Origin: CAZNVB01 sp964651495
Lineage (GTDB): Bacteria > Acidobacteriota > Aminicenantia > Aminicenantales > UBA8522
Length of the DNA stretch: 44,627 bases
NCBI GenBank assembly: GCA_964651495.1
Contig: CAZYWP010000008.1
Location: 1-44,627 of the forward strand
Direction of reading: 5' to 3'
Shown: positions 9,449-18,365 of the stretch, one piece after another
Layout: each line of letters starts with the position of its first letter
How positions within the stretch are numbered: position 1 is the first letter of the stretch
The notes under the pieces: generated by a model
Databases searched by the model: none
What the model saw: only the letters and a program-made list of their open reading frames with translations
What the model was told of the DNA's origin: nothing
Program-made: the position numbers and the translations under genes

Positions 9449-9477
9449 TTGACTTTTCGCGGGAGGCATAATATATA
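9449..9477 (+). promoter_or_regulatory. Promoter giving a predicted leaderless mRNA (URO-D 1)
   Basis: TTGACT (9449-9454), a 17-base spacer and TATATA (9472-9477). Only 7 bases separate the -10 box from the ATG at 9485, so transcription should begin at or next to the start codon. The nearest purine-rich GGGAGG is 18 bases upstream of the ATG, too far to act as a normal ribosome site. Confidence 0.65.
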
Positions 9478-9484
9478 AACCTAA

Positions 9485-10549
9485 ATGACCTCGCGCGAAA
9501 GAGTGCTGGCCGCGTTTGCCCACCGGGAGCCGGACCGGGTGCCGGCCTGGCTGGGCGCATCGCCCGAGTTCCGCGAGCTTGCCCGCTCATTCCTCGGCTT
9601 GAAGACGGATGAGGATCTCTCAATCCACATCGGCGATGACTTCCGCCGGGTCTTTGCCCGCTATGCCGGCCCTGCGGATCGGTCTCCTGATTCTCATTTC
9701 ACGATCCGCGGAGCGACTTCGCGCACGCCGTTTGGCGTCGAGCGCCACGGCTACGGCTACGGTCAGCCGCTCATTCATCCCCTGGAAAACGCCCGCACCA
9801 TCGCCGACCTCGAGCGCTTCTCCTGGCCGGGCCCGGCCTGGATGGACGTCTCCCGGGTTCGGACAGACGCTCAACAGTGGGGCGGACAATACGCCATCCT
9901 CGGGGGTGATTGGTCGCCCTTCTACCACGACGCCATCGACCTCATCGGCATGCCGAATCTCATGGTGAGAATGTACGACAGCCCGGACTTCGTGGACATC
10001 CTGCTCCGGCGGATTGTCGATTATTATTTTGCGGTCAGCCTCCGCATCTTCGAGGCGGCGGCCGACGTCATCGATATTTTCTTCATCGGCAACGACTTCG
10101 GCACGCAGAGCGGGCCCGTGGTGGGGGAAGCGCTTTTCCGGCGGTTCTTTCTGCCTCATCTCCAGCGGCTCATCGACCTAGGTCACGACTTTGGGCTCAA
10201 GGTGCTGCTTCACTGCTGCGGCGGTTTTCATCCTCTCATCCCGGTGCTCATCGAGGCGGGGCTCGACGGCCTGCAGTCTCTCCAACCCGACGCCAGGGAC
10301 ATGGAGCCGGGCAGGCTTAAGCATGATTTCGGAGACCGCATCACGCTTATGGGCTCGATCGACACGCATCACCTGCTCATCAAGGGAACGCCGGAGCTGG
10401 TGCGAACGAAAGTGCAAGAGATTCTGTCGGTTATGAAACCAGGCGGGGCCTACATCGCCTCGCCGAGCCATGATTATCTCCTCCCCGAAACGCCGGTGGA
10501 AAACGTTCTGGCGCTCTACGAGACAGTGAAAGAGCATGGGCGTTATTAG
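9485..10549 (+). CDS. Uroporphyrinogen decarboxylase (URO-D) family protein, copy 1
   Basis: A 354-residue cytoplasmic TIM-barrel protein of the URO-D superfamily. It begins with the usual MTSRERVLAAFAHREPDRVP. The motif LLHCCGGFHPLIP (around residues 239-251) offers His/Cys ligands like the zinc site of MtaA/CmuA-type methyltransferases rather than classic HemE. The C-terminus (LPETPVENVLALYE) is typical of the wider family. Such paralogs act in one-carbon or corrinoid methyl transfer, or have unknown roles; haem synthesis is unlikely because there are no hem genes nearby. It has its own promoter and no evident ribosome site. A related but distant copy lies at 19537-20652. Confidence 0.85.
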   Translation: MTSRERVLAAFAHREPDRVPAWLGASPEFRELARSFLGLKTDEDLSIHIGDDFRRVFARYAGPADRSPDSHFTIRGATSRTPFGVERHGYGYGQPLIHPLENARTIADLERFSWPGPAWMDVSRVRTDAQQWGGQYAILGGDWSPFYHDAIDLIGMPNLMVRMYDSPDFVDILLRRIVDYYFAVSLRIFEAAADVIDIFFIGNDFGTQSGPVVGEALFRRFFLPHLQRLIDLGHDFGLKVLLHCCGGFHPLIPVLIEAGLDGLQSLQPDARDMEPGRLKHDFGDRITLMGSIDTHHLLIKGTPELVRTKVQEILSVMKPGGAYIASPSHDYLLPETPVENVLALYETVKEHGRY

Positions 10550-10611
10550 AAACGCGATGTCTGATTTAGCATGGCCTATTTTTTGAAGGAGGAATGCAAT
10601 CCGGGATACCA

Positions 10612-10723
10612 TGATTAAAATGATTGAAACATGTCGCCTCGCCCTTGATGGGAGAGGGTTGGGGTGAGGGTGATTAAAATACATGCCCCCTCCCCTCCAT
10701 CCCCCTCCCGCCAGGGGAGGGGA
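10612..10723. repeat. GC-rich palindromic intergenic repeats (two units)
   Basis: Two purine/pyrimidine-tract units lie in tandem. Each is preceded by TGATTAAAAT (10612-10621 and 10671-10680) and then ACATG. The first contains GGGAGAGGGTTGGGGTGAGGG. The second (10702-10723) shares a 22-base identical segment with 36654-36675, beginning CCCCTCCCG and ending GGGGAGGGGA, which can fold as a hairpin. Related elements are at 24761 and 29401. Confidence 0.7.
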
Positions 10724-10818
10724 CTATTTATGTCCATGGCTTATGATTAATTCACCTGAATGGGCGATAGGGATTAGTTTTACGACTTGGTGATGATATT
10801 TTGAGATTGGAGAGGACA

Positions 10819-12255
10819 ATGATTAAACTGAAGTCAGAATTCAAATGGTTTCGCCTGGTTGACTTTGTTTGTGTGTTGGCCTTCGCCGCGGTTTTTTTCA
10901 GCATCATGCTCGTGGGCTGGGCCCAGGTCGCCTCGACAAAGCCGGCGCCCGCCAAGCCCGGCAACGACCCGCAGAAAACCGAGATCTTCCGCGACGCCGG
11001 GCTCGGCCTGTTCATCCACTGGGGGATCAATTCCCAGGTGGGGACGGAGATCTCGTGGCCGCTGTTCAACGCCTCCGAGGAGTACATCCGGAAATATTTC
11101 GCCCTGGCCGAGACTTTCAACCCCGTCCAATTCGACCCGGCCGAGTGGGCCCGGCTGGCCAAGCTCGCCGGGATGGAGTACGTCGTCTTCACGGCCAAGC
11201 ACCACGACGGATTCTGCATGTTCGACTCCGCCTACAGCGATTTCAAGATCACGAAGACGCCGTACGGACGGGACATCGCGGCCATGATCGCCGACGCCTT
11301 CCGAAGGGAAGGGATCCTGCCGGGATTTTACTATTCGCCGGCCGATTTCCGCTATCAGTTCGAAACCGGGAAATACCTGCCCCAGCTTTACGAGCCGGAT
11401 TTTACGGCCACCGCGCCTTTCGGCCCGCTTAAGAAATCTTTCGTGGATTACGAGCGCGGCCATGTGGAGGAGCTGCTCACCCGCTACGGCGACGTCTTCC
11501 AACTCTGGTTCGACGGCAAGTGCGAGCCTCTCAAGGAGAAGGCCTGGCAGGTCAAGCGCGATGTCTTCATCGGCCGGGGCGAAATTCCCACGCCCGAGCA
11601 GGCGATCCCCGGTAAAGCCGATGACCGCGCCTGGGAGAGCTGCCTGACGACGAGCGTCCAGTGGTCCTATAAGCCCATGCCCGATATCCGCACGCCCCGC
11701 GAAGTCATCGAGAACCTTATCCACATCCGGGCTAGGGGAGGGAACATGCTGCTCAACATCGGCCCGCGGCCGGACGGCCGGATCGCCCCGCCCGACGAAG
11801 ACTTGCTGCGGGAGCTCGGGCTGTGGATGATGCTCTACGGCGAGGGCGTCCGTGGAGTGCGGCCGTGGACCGTGACGAACGAGGGCGACGTCTGGCTGAC
11901 CCACCGCCGGTCCGACGGGTCGGTCTATGCCTTTGTCGATCTCGATTACGGCCTGACCACGGCCGGCGCCCACGCCGGCAGACGTTTCACCCTGAAATCG
12001 GTCAAGTCCACGCCGCAAACGAAAGTCACTCTCCTCAGCCAGGCCGGGGAATGCGAGTGGAAAGAGGATGAGCAGGGGCTTCATATCGCCGTCTTCCGGA
12101 AGCACACCGTCCAGCTCATTCGGGCGCAAAAAAAAGATGTGCCCATGGAGGGCGGGGGAGAGCGGACGCCGCTGACTTGGGGGCCGGACTGGCCGGTAAC
12201 AGTTAAGATTACCCATGCCGTCCCCGCCTCAACATCTGAGAAAAAGGAGGAATGA
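10819..12255 (+). CDS. Alpha-L-fucosidase (GH29)
   Basis: A 478-residue glycoside hydrolase family 29 enzyme that releases L-fucose from glycans. The ATG at 10819 is preferred because GGAGAGGA precedes it; an in-frame TTG at 10801 has no such site. Residues about 14-35 are a signal peptide or membrane anchor, so it works outside the cytoplasm. GH29 motifs are clear: GLFIHWG, AKHHDGFCMF, LWFDGK (Asp232 is the likely nucleophile) and GGNMLLNIGPRPDG. The stop overlaps the start of the mutarotase (ATGATG), and the symporter follows, making a fucose-release-and-uptake operon. Length is normal for single-domain GH29 enzymes. Confidence 0.93.
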   Translation: MIKLKSEFKWFRLVDFVCVLAFAAVFFSIMLVGWAQVASTKPAPAKPGNDPQKTEIFRDAGLGLFIHWGINSQVGTEISWPLFNASEEYIRKYFALAETFNPVQFDPAEWARLAKLAGMEYVVFTAKHHDGFCMFDSAYSDFKITKTPYGRDIAAMIADAFRREGILPGFYYSPADFRYQFETGKYLPQLYEPDFTATAPFGPLKKSFVDYERGHVEELLTRYGDVFQLWFDGKCEPLKEKAWQVKRDVFIGRGEIPTPEQAIPGKADDRAWESCLTTSVQWSYKPMPDIRTPREVIENLIHIRARGGNMLLNIGPRPDGRIAPPDEDLLRELGLWMMLYGEGVRGVRPWTVTNEGDVWLTHRRSDGSVYAFVDLDYGLTTAGAHAGRRFTLKSVKSTPQTKVTLLSQAGECEWKEDEQGLHIAVFRKHTVQLIRAQKKDVPMEGGGERTPLTWGPDWPVTVKITHAVPASTSEKKEE

Positions 12256-12692
12256 TGTTTGCCTTTAAAAATGCCTTGCCTTTCGCCGGTGCCGGAATCC
12301 TGGTCCTGTTCACGGTCCTGGCCCTGGCCAAGATTTCCGCTTCACAGATCAAGGTCCAGCGATACGGCACGGTTATCGGCATCAAGCCGGGGAAAATCGA
12401 ATACTACAAAAAGCTCCATGTCGCCACCTGGCCGGGCGTCCTCAAAATGATTAAAGCCTGCCACATCCGCAACTATTCCATTTATCTCCGGGAGATCGAG
12501 CCGGGAAAGTTCTACCTCTTCAGCTATCTCGAGTACACCGGCAAGAACTTTGAAGCGGATATGGTCAAGATGGCGGCCGATGCGACAACCCAGGAATGGT
12601 GGAAAGAGACCAATCCCTGCCAGATCCCGATCCCGACGCACGGCGAGAAGGAATGGTGGAGCCGGATGGAAGAGGTCTTCCATACCGATTGA
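12252..12692 (+). CDS. Exported RhaM-type sugar mutarotase (L-fucose/L-rhamnose)
   Basis: A 146-residue protein of the L-rhamnose mutarotase (RhaM) family, which interconverts alpha and beta anomers of a 6-deoxy sugar. Likely active-site residues are conserved: His56 (KKLHVATWP), Tyr75 (RNYSIYL) and the Trp116-Trp117 pair. Unlike cytoplasmic RhaM, about 30 residues precede the domain and form a hydrophobic signal or anchor (FAGAGILVLFTVLALAKISA). An AAAAGGAGG site and a 4-base overlap with the fucosidase stop support the start. Next to GH29, L-fucose is the more likely sugar; some fucose pathways are known to use a RhaM-like mutarotase. Placement in the periplasm is inferred from the signal. 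Confidence 0.88.
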   Translation: MMFAFKNALPFAGAGILVLFTVLALAKISASQIKVQRYGTVIGIKPGKIEYYKKLHVATWPGVLKMIKACHIRNYSIYLREIEPGKFYLFSYLEYTGKNFEADMVKMAADATTQEWWKETNPCQIPIPTHGEKEWWSRMEEVFHTD

Positions 12693-12735
12693 AGCGGGGG
12701 CGGGACCGCAACGACGCCCGAGACGGTGATCAATC

Positions 12736-14352
12736 GTGGACCAGCGCCTGAAGCTTGCCATCTCCTGGCCCGACCTGGCCGTAATCTTTATTTATCTTAT
12801 CGGAATAGTAGGCCTCGGACTGTGGGCCTGGGGGAAACGGAGGAAGCAGGCGTCCTCGAGCGCGGCCTATTTTCTGGCCGGCAACTCGCTCCGCTGGCCA
12901 GTCATCGGGCTGGCCCTTTTCTCGGCCAACATCTCCACGACCCATCTGGTCAGCCTGGCCCAGGAAGGCTATGTCAACGGCCTGGCCTACGGCAATTTTG
13001 AATGGATGGCCGCTTTTTTGCTCATCGTCCTGTCGCTCTTTTTCGCGCCGTTCTACATCCGCTCCCGGGTGGCGACCCTGCCGGATTTCCTGGAAAAACG
13101 CTACAGCCCCGCCTGCCGCAACTGGCTGGCCGGGCTGTCCATCATCTCCGCCGTCTTCATCCACATCGGGTTCTCTCTTTATACCGGGGCGGTTGTCCTC
13201 AAGGGGCTGTTCGGGATCGACATCAACCTGAGCATCGCCGTTACGGCCGCTCTGACCGGGATTTACACCATCATTGGCGGGCTGCTGGCGGTCGTGCTGA
13301 CCGAATCGGTGCAGACGATCATCCTGATCGGCGGCTCGGCCTGCGTCCTGATCATCGGGTTTGTCGCGGTCGGCGGGTGGAGCGGCCTGGCCGCCTCGGT
13401 CGAGCCGGTGAAGCTGACGATCTTGCGCACCGCCGCGGAGACTCCCTCGCTCCCCTGGTATTCGGTTTTCCTGGGGTATCCGATCATCGGACTTTGGTAC
13501 TGGTGCGCCGACCAGACCATCGTCCAGAGAGTCCTCGGCGCCAGGGATGAGAATCACGCCCGAATCGGACCCCTGTTCACGGGTTTCATCAAGATCCTGC
13601 CGGTCTTCCTGTTCGTGCTCCCCGGCGTGATCGCCGCGGGCCTTATCCGCCAGGGCAAGCTTTCGGCCATCGAGAACTCGGCGGACACCTATTCGCTGCT
13701 CATCAATAAACTCCTGCCGGTCGGTCTCAGGGGCCTGGTGGCGGCCGCGCTGCTGGCGGCGCTGATGAGCACGGTTTCGGCGGCCCTCAATTCCATCGCC
13801 ACGCTCTTCAGCCTCGACCTCTACAAACGCTGGCGTCCGCGGGCATCCGAGAAGCGGTTGATTCTGGTCGGCAGGGTGGTGGCTTTCGTGGCCATGATCG
13901 CCGCCATCCTCTGGTCGCCTCTCATCAGCCATTTCCAGAGCATCTTCCAGGGGATTGTCGCTCTGATCTGCTACATCGCCCCGCCCATCACGGTGGTTTT
14001 TGTCTGGGGCGTGTTCTGGCGGAAAGCCTCCGGGATTGCCGCCTATACCACGTTGACTGTCGGATCGATCCTTGGTCTGGCTGTGTTTTTCCTCGACTGG
14101 TTCAAAGACAAAACCGGCTGGAGCATTCCCTCGATGATGGCGACGTTTTATCTCTTCCTGATCTGCTCGGCGCTGCTGGTGGTCATCTCGACCCTCAAGC
14201 CCCATCGCCATACATTAGAAAGCGAAAAACTCGTCTGGTCGAGCCCGCTCGAGGCGTTAAGGGGAACGGGGGCGCGAGGCATCCGCGATTATCGTCTTAT
14301 CGCCCTCGCCCTCTTCGCCGCCATGGTTATCCTCTATACTATCTTCGCCTAA
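12736..14352 (+). CDS. Sodium/solute symporter (SSS family), probable L-fucose importer
   Basis: A 538-residue inner-membrane protein of the SSS (SLC5/SGLT-like) family with about 13-14 hydrophobic segments. Family features include AAYFLAGNSLRWP near the N-terminus, FSANISTTHLVSLAQEGY, and LEKRYSPACRNWLAG. It starts at GTG 12736; no ATG in frame would keep the first membrane helix. The ribosome site is weak (GAGACGGTGA). It is separated by 43 bases from the mutarotase, and the GH29-mutarotase-symporter order suggests sodium-driven uptake of released fucose. The substrate is inferred from context only. A hairpin follows at 14381-14406. Confidence 0.9.
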   Translation: MDQRLKLAISWPDLAVIFIYLIGIVGLGLWAWGKRRKQASSSAAYFLAGNSLRWPVIGLALFSANISTTHLVSLAQEGYVNGLAYGNFEWMAAFLLIVLSLFFAPFYIRSRVATLPDFLEKRYSPACRNWLAGLSIISAVFIHIGFSLYTGAVVLKGLFGIDINLSIAVTAALTGIYTIIGGLLAVVLTESVQTIILIGGSACVLIIGFVAVGGWSGLAASVEPVKLTILRTAAETPSLPWYSVFLGYPIIGLWYWCADQTIVQRVLGARDENHARIGPLFTGFIKILPVFLFVLPGVIAAGLIRQGKLSAIENSADTYSLLINKLLPVGLRGLVAAALLAALMSTVSAALNSIATLFSLDLYKRWRPRASEKRLILVGRVVAFVAMIAAILWSPLISHFQSIFQGIVALICYIAPPITVVFVWGVFWRKASGIAAYTTLTVGSILGLAVFFLDWFKDKTGWSIPSMMATFYLFLICSALLVVISTLKPHRHTLESEKLVWSSPLEALRGTGARGIRDYRLIALALFAAMVILYTIFA

Positions 14353-14380
14353 TAAAACGGTATATAATATCTTTTCCCTT

Positions 14381-14406
14381 TTTTCCGAGCCTCCGGCTGC
14401 GGAAAA
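14381..14406 (+). terminator. Hairpin terminator after the fucose operon
   Basis: TTTTCCG-AGCC, loop TCC, then GGCT-G-CGGAAAA forms an 11-pair stem with one bulged G, 28 bases after the symporter stop. The flanking T and A runs allow it to work on either strand, though the trailing T-run is short. Confidence 0.6.
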
Positions 14407-14430
14407 TTATCTCTGATGATCGTGCAGATT

Positions 14431-14459
14431 TTGACTTTTCATAATTTGGATGCTATAAG
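14431..14459 (+). promoter_or_regulatory. Sigma70-like promoter of NTase pair 2
   Basis: TTGACT (14431-14436), a 17-base spacer and TATAAG (14454-14459), immediately after the terminator hairpin. It predicts a leader of about 24 bases containing the GAAGGA ribosome site at 14475-14480. Confidence 0.6.
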
Positions 14460-14489
14460 TTCAGCAGGCCCGGCGAAGGACATCCTCCC

Positions 14490-14981
14490 GTGGATAAAGC
14501 CCTTAGGATCATCAACGGCCTCCAGAAGTCCGGATTAATCAACGCTTACGCTATCGGCGGCGGCATAGCTGCGACTTACTATATTGAACCGATTCTGACC
14601 TACGACCTCGATATCTTCTTTGTTCCAACGGTGCAGGGGCTGGACGTGCTCTCTCCTATCTATCGTGAGTTGATAAAGAGGGGCTACCGGCTGGAGAAGG
14701 AACTCGTCATCGTCGAGGGGATTCCGGTCCAGTTCATTCCCGTTTACAATAGCCTGGTCAAAGAGGCGGTTGAGATGGCCGTAGAATCTACATACAAGAG
14801 AGTTAAAGCCAGAATCGTCAGGCCCGAACATCTCCTGGCCATCGCCCTTCAGACGAACCGTTCCAAAGATAGAGAGAGGGCAATTCAGCTGTTGGATCAA
14901 GCGAAGCTTGACTCAAGATCGCTGGTCGGGTTGTTAAAGAAATTTGGGCTATACGACAGATATCGGAAACTGAAAGCCTAA
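14490..14981 (+). CDS. Nucleotidyltransferase-fold protein (NTase pair 2)
   Basis: A 163-residue protein with the nucleotidyltransferase signature: IGGGIAATYY (Gly23-25) followed by LTYDLDIFF, where Asp39 and Asp41 would bind metal. Starts at GTG 14490, 9 bases after GAAGGA. It lacks a signal peptide. It resembles AbiEii/DUF6036-like toxin-type transferases more than tRNA or antibiotic nucleotidyltransferases. A 54-residue gene follows after 4 bases, the usual layout of a toxin-antitoxin-like pair. Toxin activity is inference from family and context. Confidence 0.8.
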   Translation: MDKALRIINGLQKSGLINAYAIGGGIAATYYIEPILTYDLDIFFVPTVQGLDVLSPIYRELIKRGYRLEKELVIVEGIPVQFIPVYNSLVKEAVEMAVESTYKRVKARIVRPEHLLAIALQTNRSKDRERAIQLLDQAKLDSRSLVGLLKKFGLYDRYRKLKA

Positions 14982-14985
14982 AGGA

Positions 14986-15150
14986 ATGAACGATCGAGCA
15001 GCCAGAATAATATTCAGGGCGAAAGCGGTTCGTCGCCAAGAACTCGCCCGCCTTCCCTTCGAAGAAAAAATCCGGATCGTGGTGCGGCTTCAAAGAATTG
15101 CGGCAGATATTAGAAAAGGTCAAAGACCCCGGATATGGAAATCTGATTAG
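14986..15150 (+). CDS. Small partner protein of NTase pair 2
   Basis: A 54-residue, basic protein (MNDRAARIIFRAKAVRRQEL, ending RPRIWKSD). An AAGG sequence lies just upstream in the last codons of the nucleotidyltransferase gene. The middle (LPFEEKIRIVVRLQRIAADI) resembles short helical proteins commonly encoded beside nucleotidyltransferases (typically LPxEEKxRILxRLQxMA). There is no membrane segment. It is a candidate antitoxin or regulatory subunit for the upstream protein. Translational coupling is likely because the stop and start are 4 bases apart. Confidence 0.75.
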   Translation: MNDRAARIIFRAKAVRRQELARLPFEEKIRIVVRLQRIAADIRKGQRPRIWKSD

Positions 15151-15204
15151 CTGCCTGGACGCCGCCCCCGCACCCCACGGCTTGCAGAGCTGAGAAAAAT
15201 GCCT

Positions 15205-18200
15205 CTATTTCAGGGCGCCCAGGCGGGCTTTGGCGTCGTCGATTTCGGGCAGGCCGGGATCGGCGTCCTTCCAGAGGTCGAGGAAGCGCTGGTACTGCCT
15301 GCGGGCTTTGTCCTTCCACCCTTTCTTTTCGTAAAGTTTTCCCAGGCTGTAATAGAACCGGGGAAAGTTCAAGGCGTTGGTCTTTTAGGGGTCGGGCGAG
15401 ATCAGCCGCTCGTATTCGGCGATGGCCCGGTCGAGATCGCCTTTTTTCTCGTAGGCGCGGGCCAGCCCCTCTCTGAACTGGGTCCAGTTGTTGTAAATAA
15501 GGGTAATTAAACTGAACCCGGAAATAAGATCACCAAGAGAACTCCGTTTGGCCACGTAAGAGTCATTTTGTTCTAAATAGGACAGCGCCCCTTCAATTGC
15601 GCCCTCGGCCAGGTTGATCTCCATCTGAAGGAGCGAGATGTTTTCAGCCAGGCTCTCTTTTTCTCCTCCGGCAACATCCTGGAGAAGGATTTTCATCTCC
15701 TCTAGTTTCGATTTTGCGTACTCGAATTGGCCTTCTCTGAGATCACAGAGCCCCGACAAAAAATGCGCATTGGCAATATTGATCGCGTTTGATCCCCTGC
15801 GGGCTTTGTTTTGATAATCAACGAAGGTTTGCGCAGACCGTTCGGCTAACTCATACTCTCCTTTATCATAGTAGAGTTTGAACATCAACAAGGGAACTGC
15901 TCCCTTATTTCTATGGTCAACGGTTTGGCCGGCCTCCTGGGCCTGCCGAAGCGCCTCTAAAGATTGACTGAAGCGGCCCAGCCAATAAAGATAGAATCCT
16001 TTCCATAATAATGCTTGGGCTTGCCTCTCAGGAGACAAACTCAACGTTAGGTAGCGATCGATCGCTCCCAGGGCTTCCGAATACCTCTCCTCGAAGGCCA
16101 GGAGATAGCCGAGCCCACTGTTCGAAGAGTAGAAATCCGGCTCTATTCTGAGGGCCTCCTTGTAGGCGTCGATCGCCTCTTCGACTTTTCCCATAGAAGC
16201 ATAGACAATGCCGAGGCTGTCCCACGGATTTGGCTCTCCCGGCGTGAGGGCGACGCATCTCTTTGTAAGCTCAACGGCCTTTTCGAATTCGGCCAACTCA
16301 AGATAAGTGCCCCCAAGGTGATTAGCGGCGTTACCGAACTCCGGGTCGAGCTGAAGGCACTCCTCGAATGCTTTCACCGCATCGATGAGCCTTTTCTGGT
16401 GGTGATAAATGTAGTCCAGCCAGAAATAATTCCATTTGTCATCCGGATATCTTCGGACAATTTCTTCGCGGATCGCCGTGGCTTTCTTGCTATCGCGTTC
16501 GACATACTGGGCATGAGAAGCACTGATTAGCAATCTGTCTTTCTCGGACGCGCGACCCGATAATTCCATAGCTCTTGCATACGCTTCACGTCCGGCGTTC
16601 GATTTGCCGATGGTTAGATAAGCCATGCCCAGATCGTGATAAGCCATGGCGAAAGAGGGATCGATTTTGACGGCTCTCTCAAAATATTCGGCCGCCTTCT
16701 CCACATCCAGGTTTTCATTCCTTTCCTGCCCGATGATAAAAAGACGGTAGGCTTCCGTCGAATCGGTAGTGATGCCGGCCACCTGAAATTGAGCCTGTTC
16801 AATTTTCTCTTGGGCCGTGCCCAGGCCTTCGGCGATCTCGCGGCTCAGCTCGTCCACCTGCGTGTTAATGATGCTGGAGGTCCGCTCGCCCTTAGAACCC
16901 GCGCTTTTACGGAACTCCTTGGTTGCGGCATCCAGGACCCTGATGTCCAGGGCGAACATGTCCCCGGCTTTCGTCAGCGTCCCCGTAATGAGGGACTCGA
17001 TTCCCGCCCGCCCGGCAGAGCTCAAAACCCAGGTCGCTGTCGATATGCTCGACATCCCTTTTCCCCATCTGCTTGAGGATATCACGCATCCTCTCCCAGG
17101 TGCTGACCTGAAAATAGCCGGTGTTCTCCAGGTTGGTGATCAGCATCTCCGGGACGCCTCTTCTCCAAATATTGAGGGTCTTGTCTCCAGTCAGGTTTGT
17201 GAAGCTGATGATAGTGAGGGAATTGGCGATCTTGGGGGCAGCAGGAGGGAGTGGTTTATAGAAGACAGTCCGAAAGATGACCACCCCAGCGATGACTAGG
17301 GCAAGGGCGATTATCGCTGGAACCCGGAACCGCTTGAGGCCGGTGGGTTTTTCCCGCGAAATCCGGATGGTCGGCCGGGCTTTGAGGACGACGCGCTCGG
17401 AGATGGGCAGGCCGTCCTCGATGCAGATGAGGTCGGCGAGCAGCTCGTCCGCGGATTGATACCGGTTTTCTTTTTCTTTTTCCAGGCAGCGGAGGATCAG
17501 GCCGGAGAGCGGATCGGGGATTTCCGCGTTCAGCTTGCGAGGAGCGACGGGAATTTCGTTCTTGTGCTTGTAAGCCACCGATAGGGGAGAGTCGCCCTCG
17601 AACGGCACCCGGCCGGTGACCATCTCGAAGAGAATGGCCCCGAGCGCGTAGATGTCCGTGCGCTGGTCCGCTTCCAATTCCTCGACCTGCTCCGGCGCCA
17701 TGTACTCAGGCGTCCCGATGATCATCCCCTCGGCTGTTACTCCCGCCGTGCGCAGCGACCGCGCGATTCCGAAGTCCATGATCTTGGCGTTGCCCTCGTT
17801 GTCCACCATGATGTTCTGCGGCTTGAGGTCGCGGTGGATGACGCCCAAGTCATGCGCTTCGGCCAGACCTTCAGTCACCTGCTTGGCGATGGAGATGGCT
17901 TTCCCGGACCTCAGCGCCCCGCTCTGCTTGATCAGCCCCTTTAAATCCTGGCCGGGCACATACTCCATCGTGATGAACAGTTGCTTCCCGTCCTGGTGGA
18001 GCTCGTGCATCCGACAGACATTTTTGTGGGTGATCTTGCGGGCGAGTTTAATCTCGTTCCGGAAGCGGTCGACGGTCCGCTCATCCACGGCGATTTCCGG
18101 ATGGAGAAGCTTGAGGGCGATCTCCTCGCCGACTTTCTTGTCATACGCCCGATAGACGATGCCCATGCCCCCGGCGCCGAGCTCCTCGATCAGTTCAAAC

Positions 18201-18361
18201 CGCCCGGCGAAAAGCTCTCCCTTGCCCAGCCCTTCGAGAGTTGTTTCCAGCGTCCTGGTGACAGAGAACTGCGCCCCGGTCCCTAGCTTGGTCGCGCACT
18301 TCGCGCAGAACACGGCGCCGGCCGGGTTCTCAAATTGACACTTGGGGCACTTGACCATCAT
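15205..18361 (-). pseudogene. Zinc-ribbon Ser/Thr kinase with TPR domain, broken by a frameshift and a stop
   Basis: One gene read in three pieces. From ATG 18361: zinc ribbon (Cys5, 8, 19, 22), then a Hanks-type kinase (GAGGMGIVYRAY, HRDLKPQN, DFGIARS, GTPEYMAPEQ), a membrane helix (VPAIIALALVIAGVVIF) and a FlgO/TolB-like region. At the CGGGCGGGCGGG tract (17003-17014) the frame shifts by one base: one frame reads ELCRAGG and the other continues IESLITGTLTKAGD. TPR repeats follow to ISPDP, where an in-frame TAA (15385-15387) stops translation. The same frame then continues for 59 sense codons of the normal C-terminus (LYEKKGWKDKARRQYQRFLD, DADPGLPE) to TAG at 15205. The span is 3157 bases, that is 3n+1, so one extra base explains the shift. 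It may be a decaying gene or an assembly error. The intact protein would be a membrane signalling kinase. Confidence 0.85.
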
Positions 18362-18365
18362 CTGC

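Noticed and set aside
9485..10549. Haem-pathway HemE for the URO-D proteins
   Set aside because: Both copies have the His/Cys-type motif of the wider methyltransferase-like family and no hem genes are nearby.
10586..10669. AAGGAGGAATG followed by short frames before the fucosidase gene
   Set aside because: The nearest ATG gives six residues and abuts the ribosome-site sequence, and the next gives 18 ending in the GC-rich repeat. No homologous protein is recognised.
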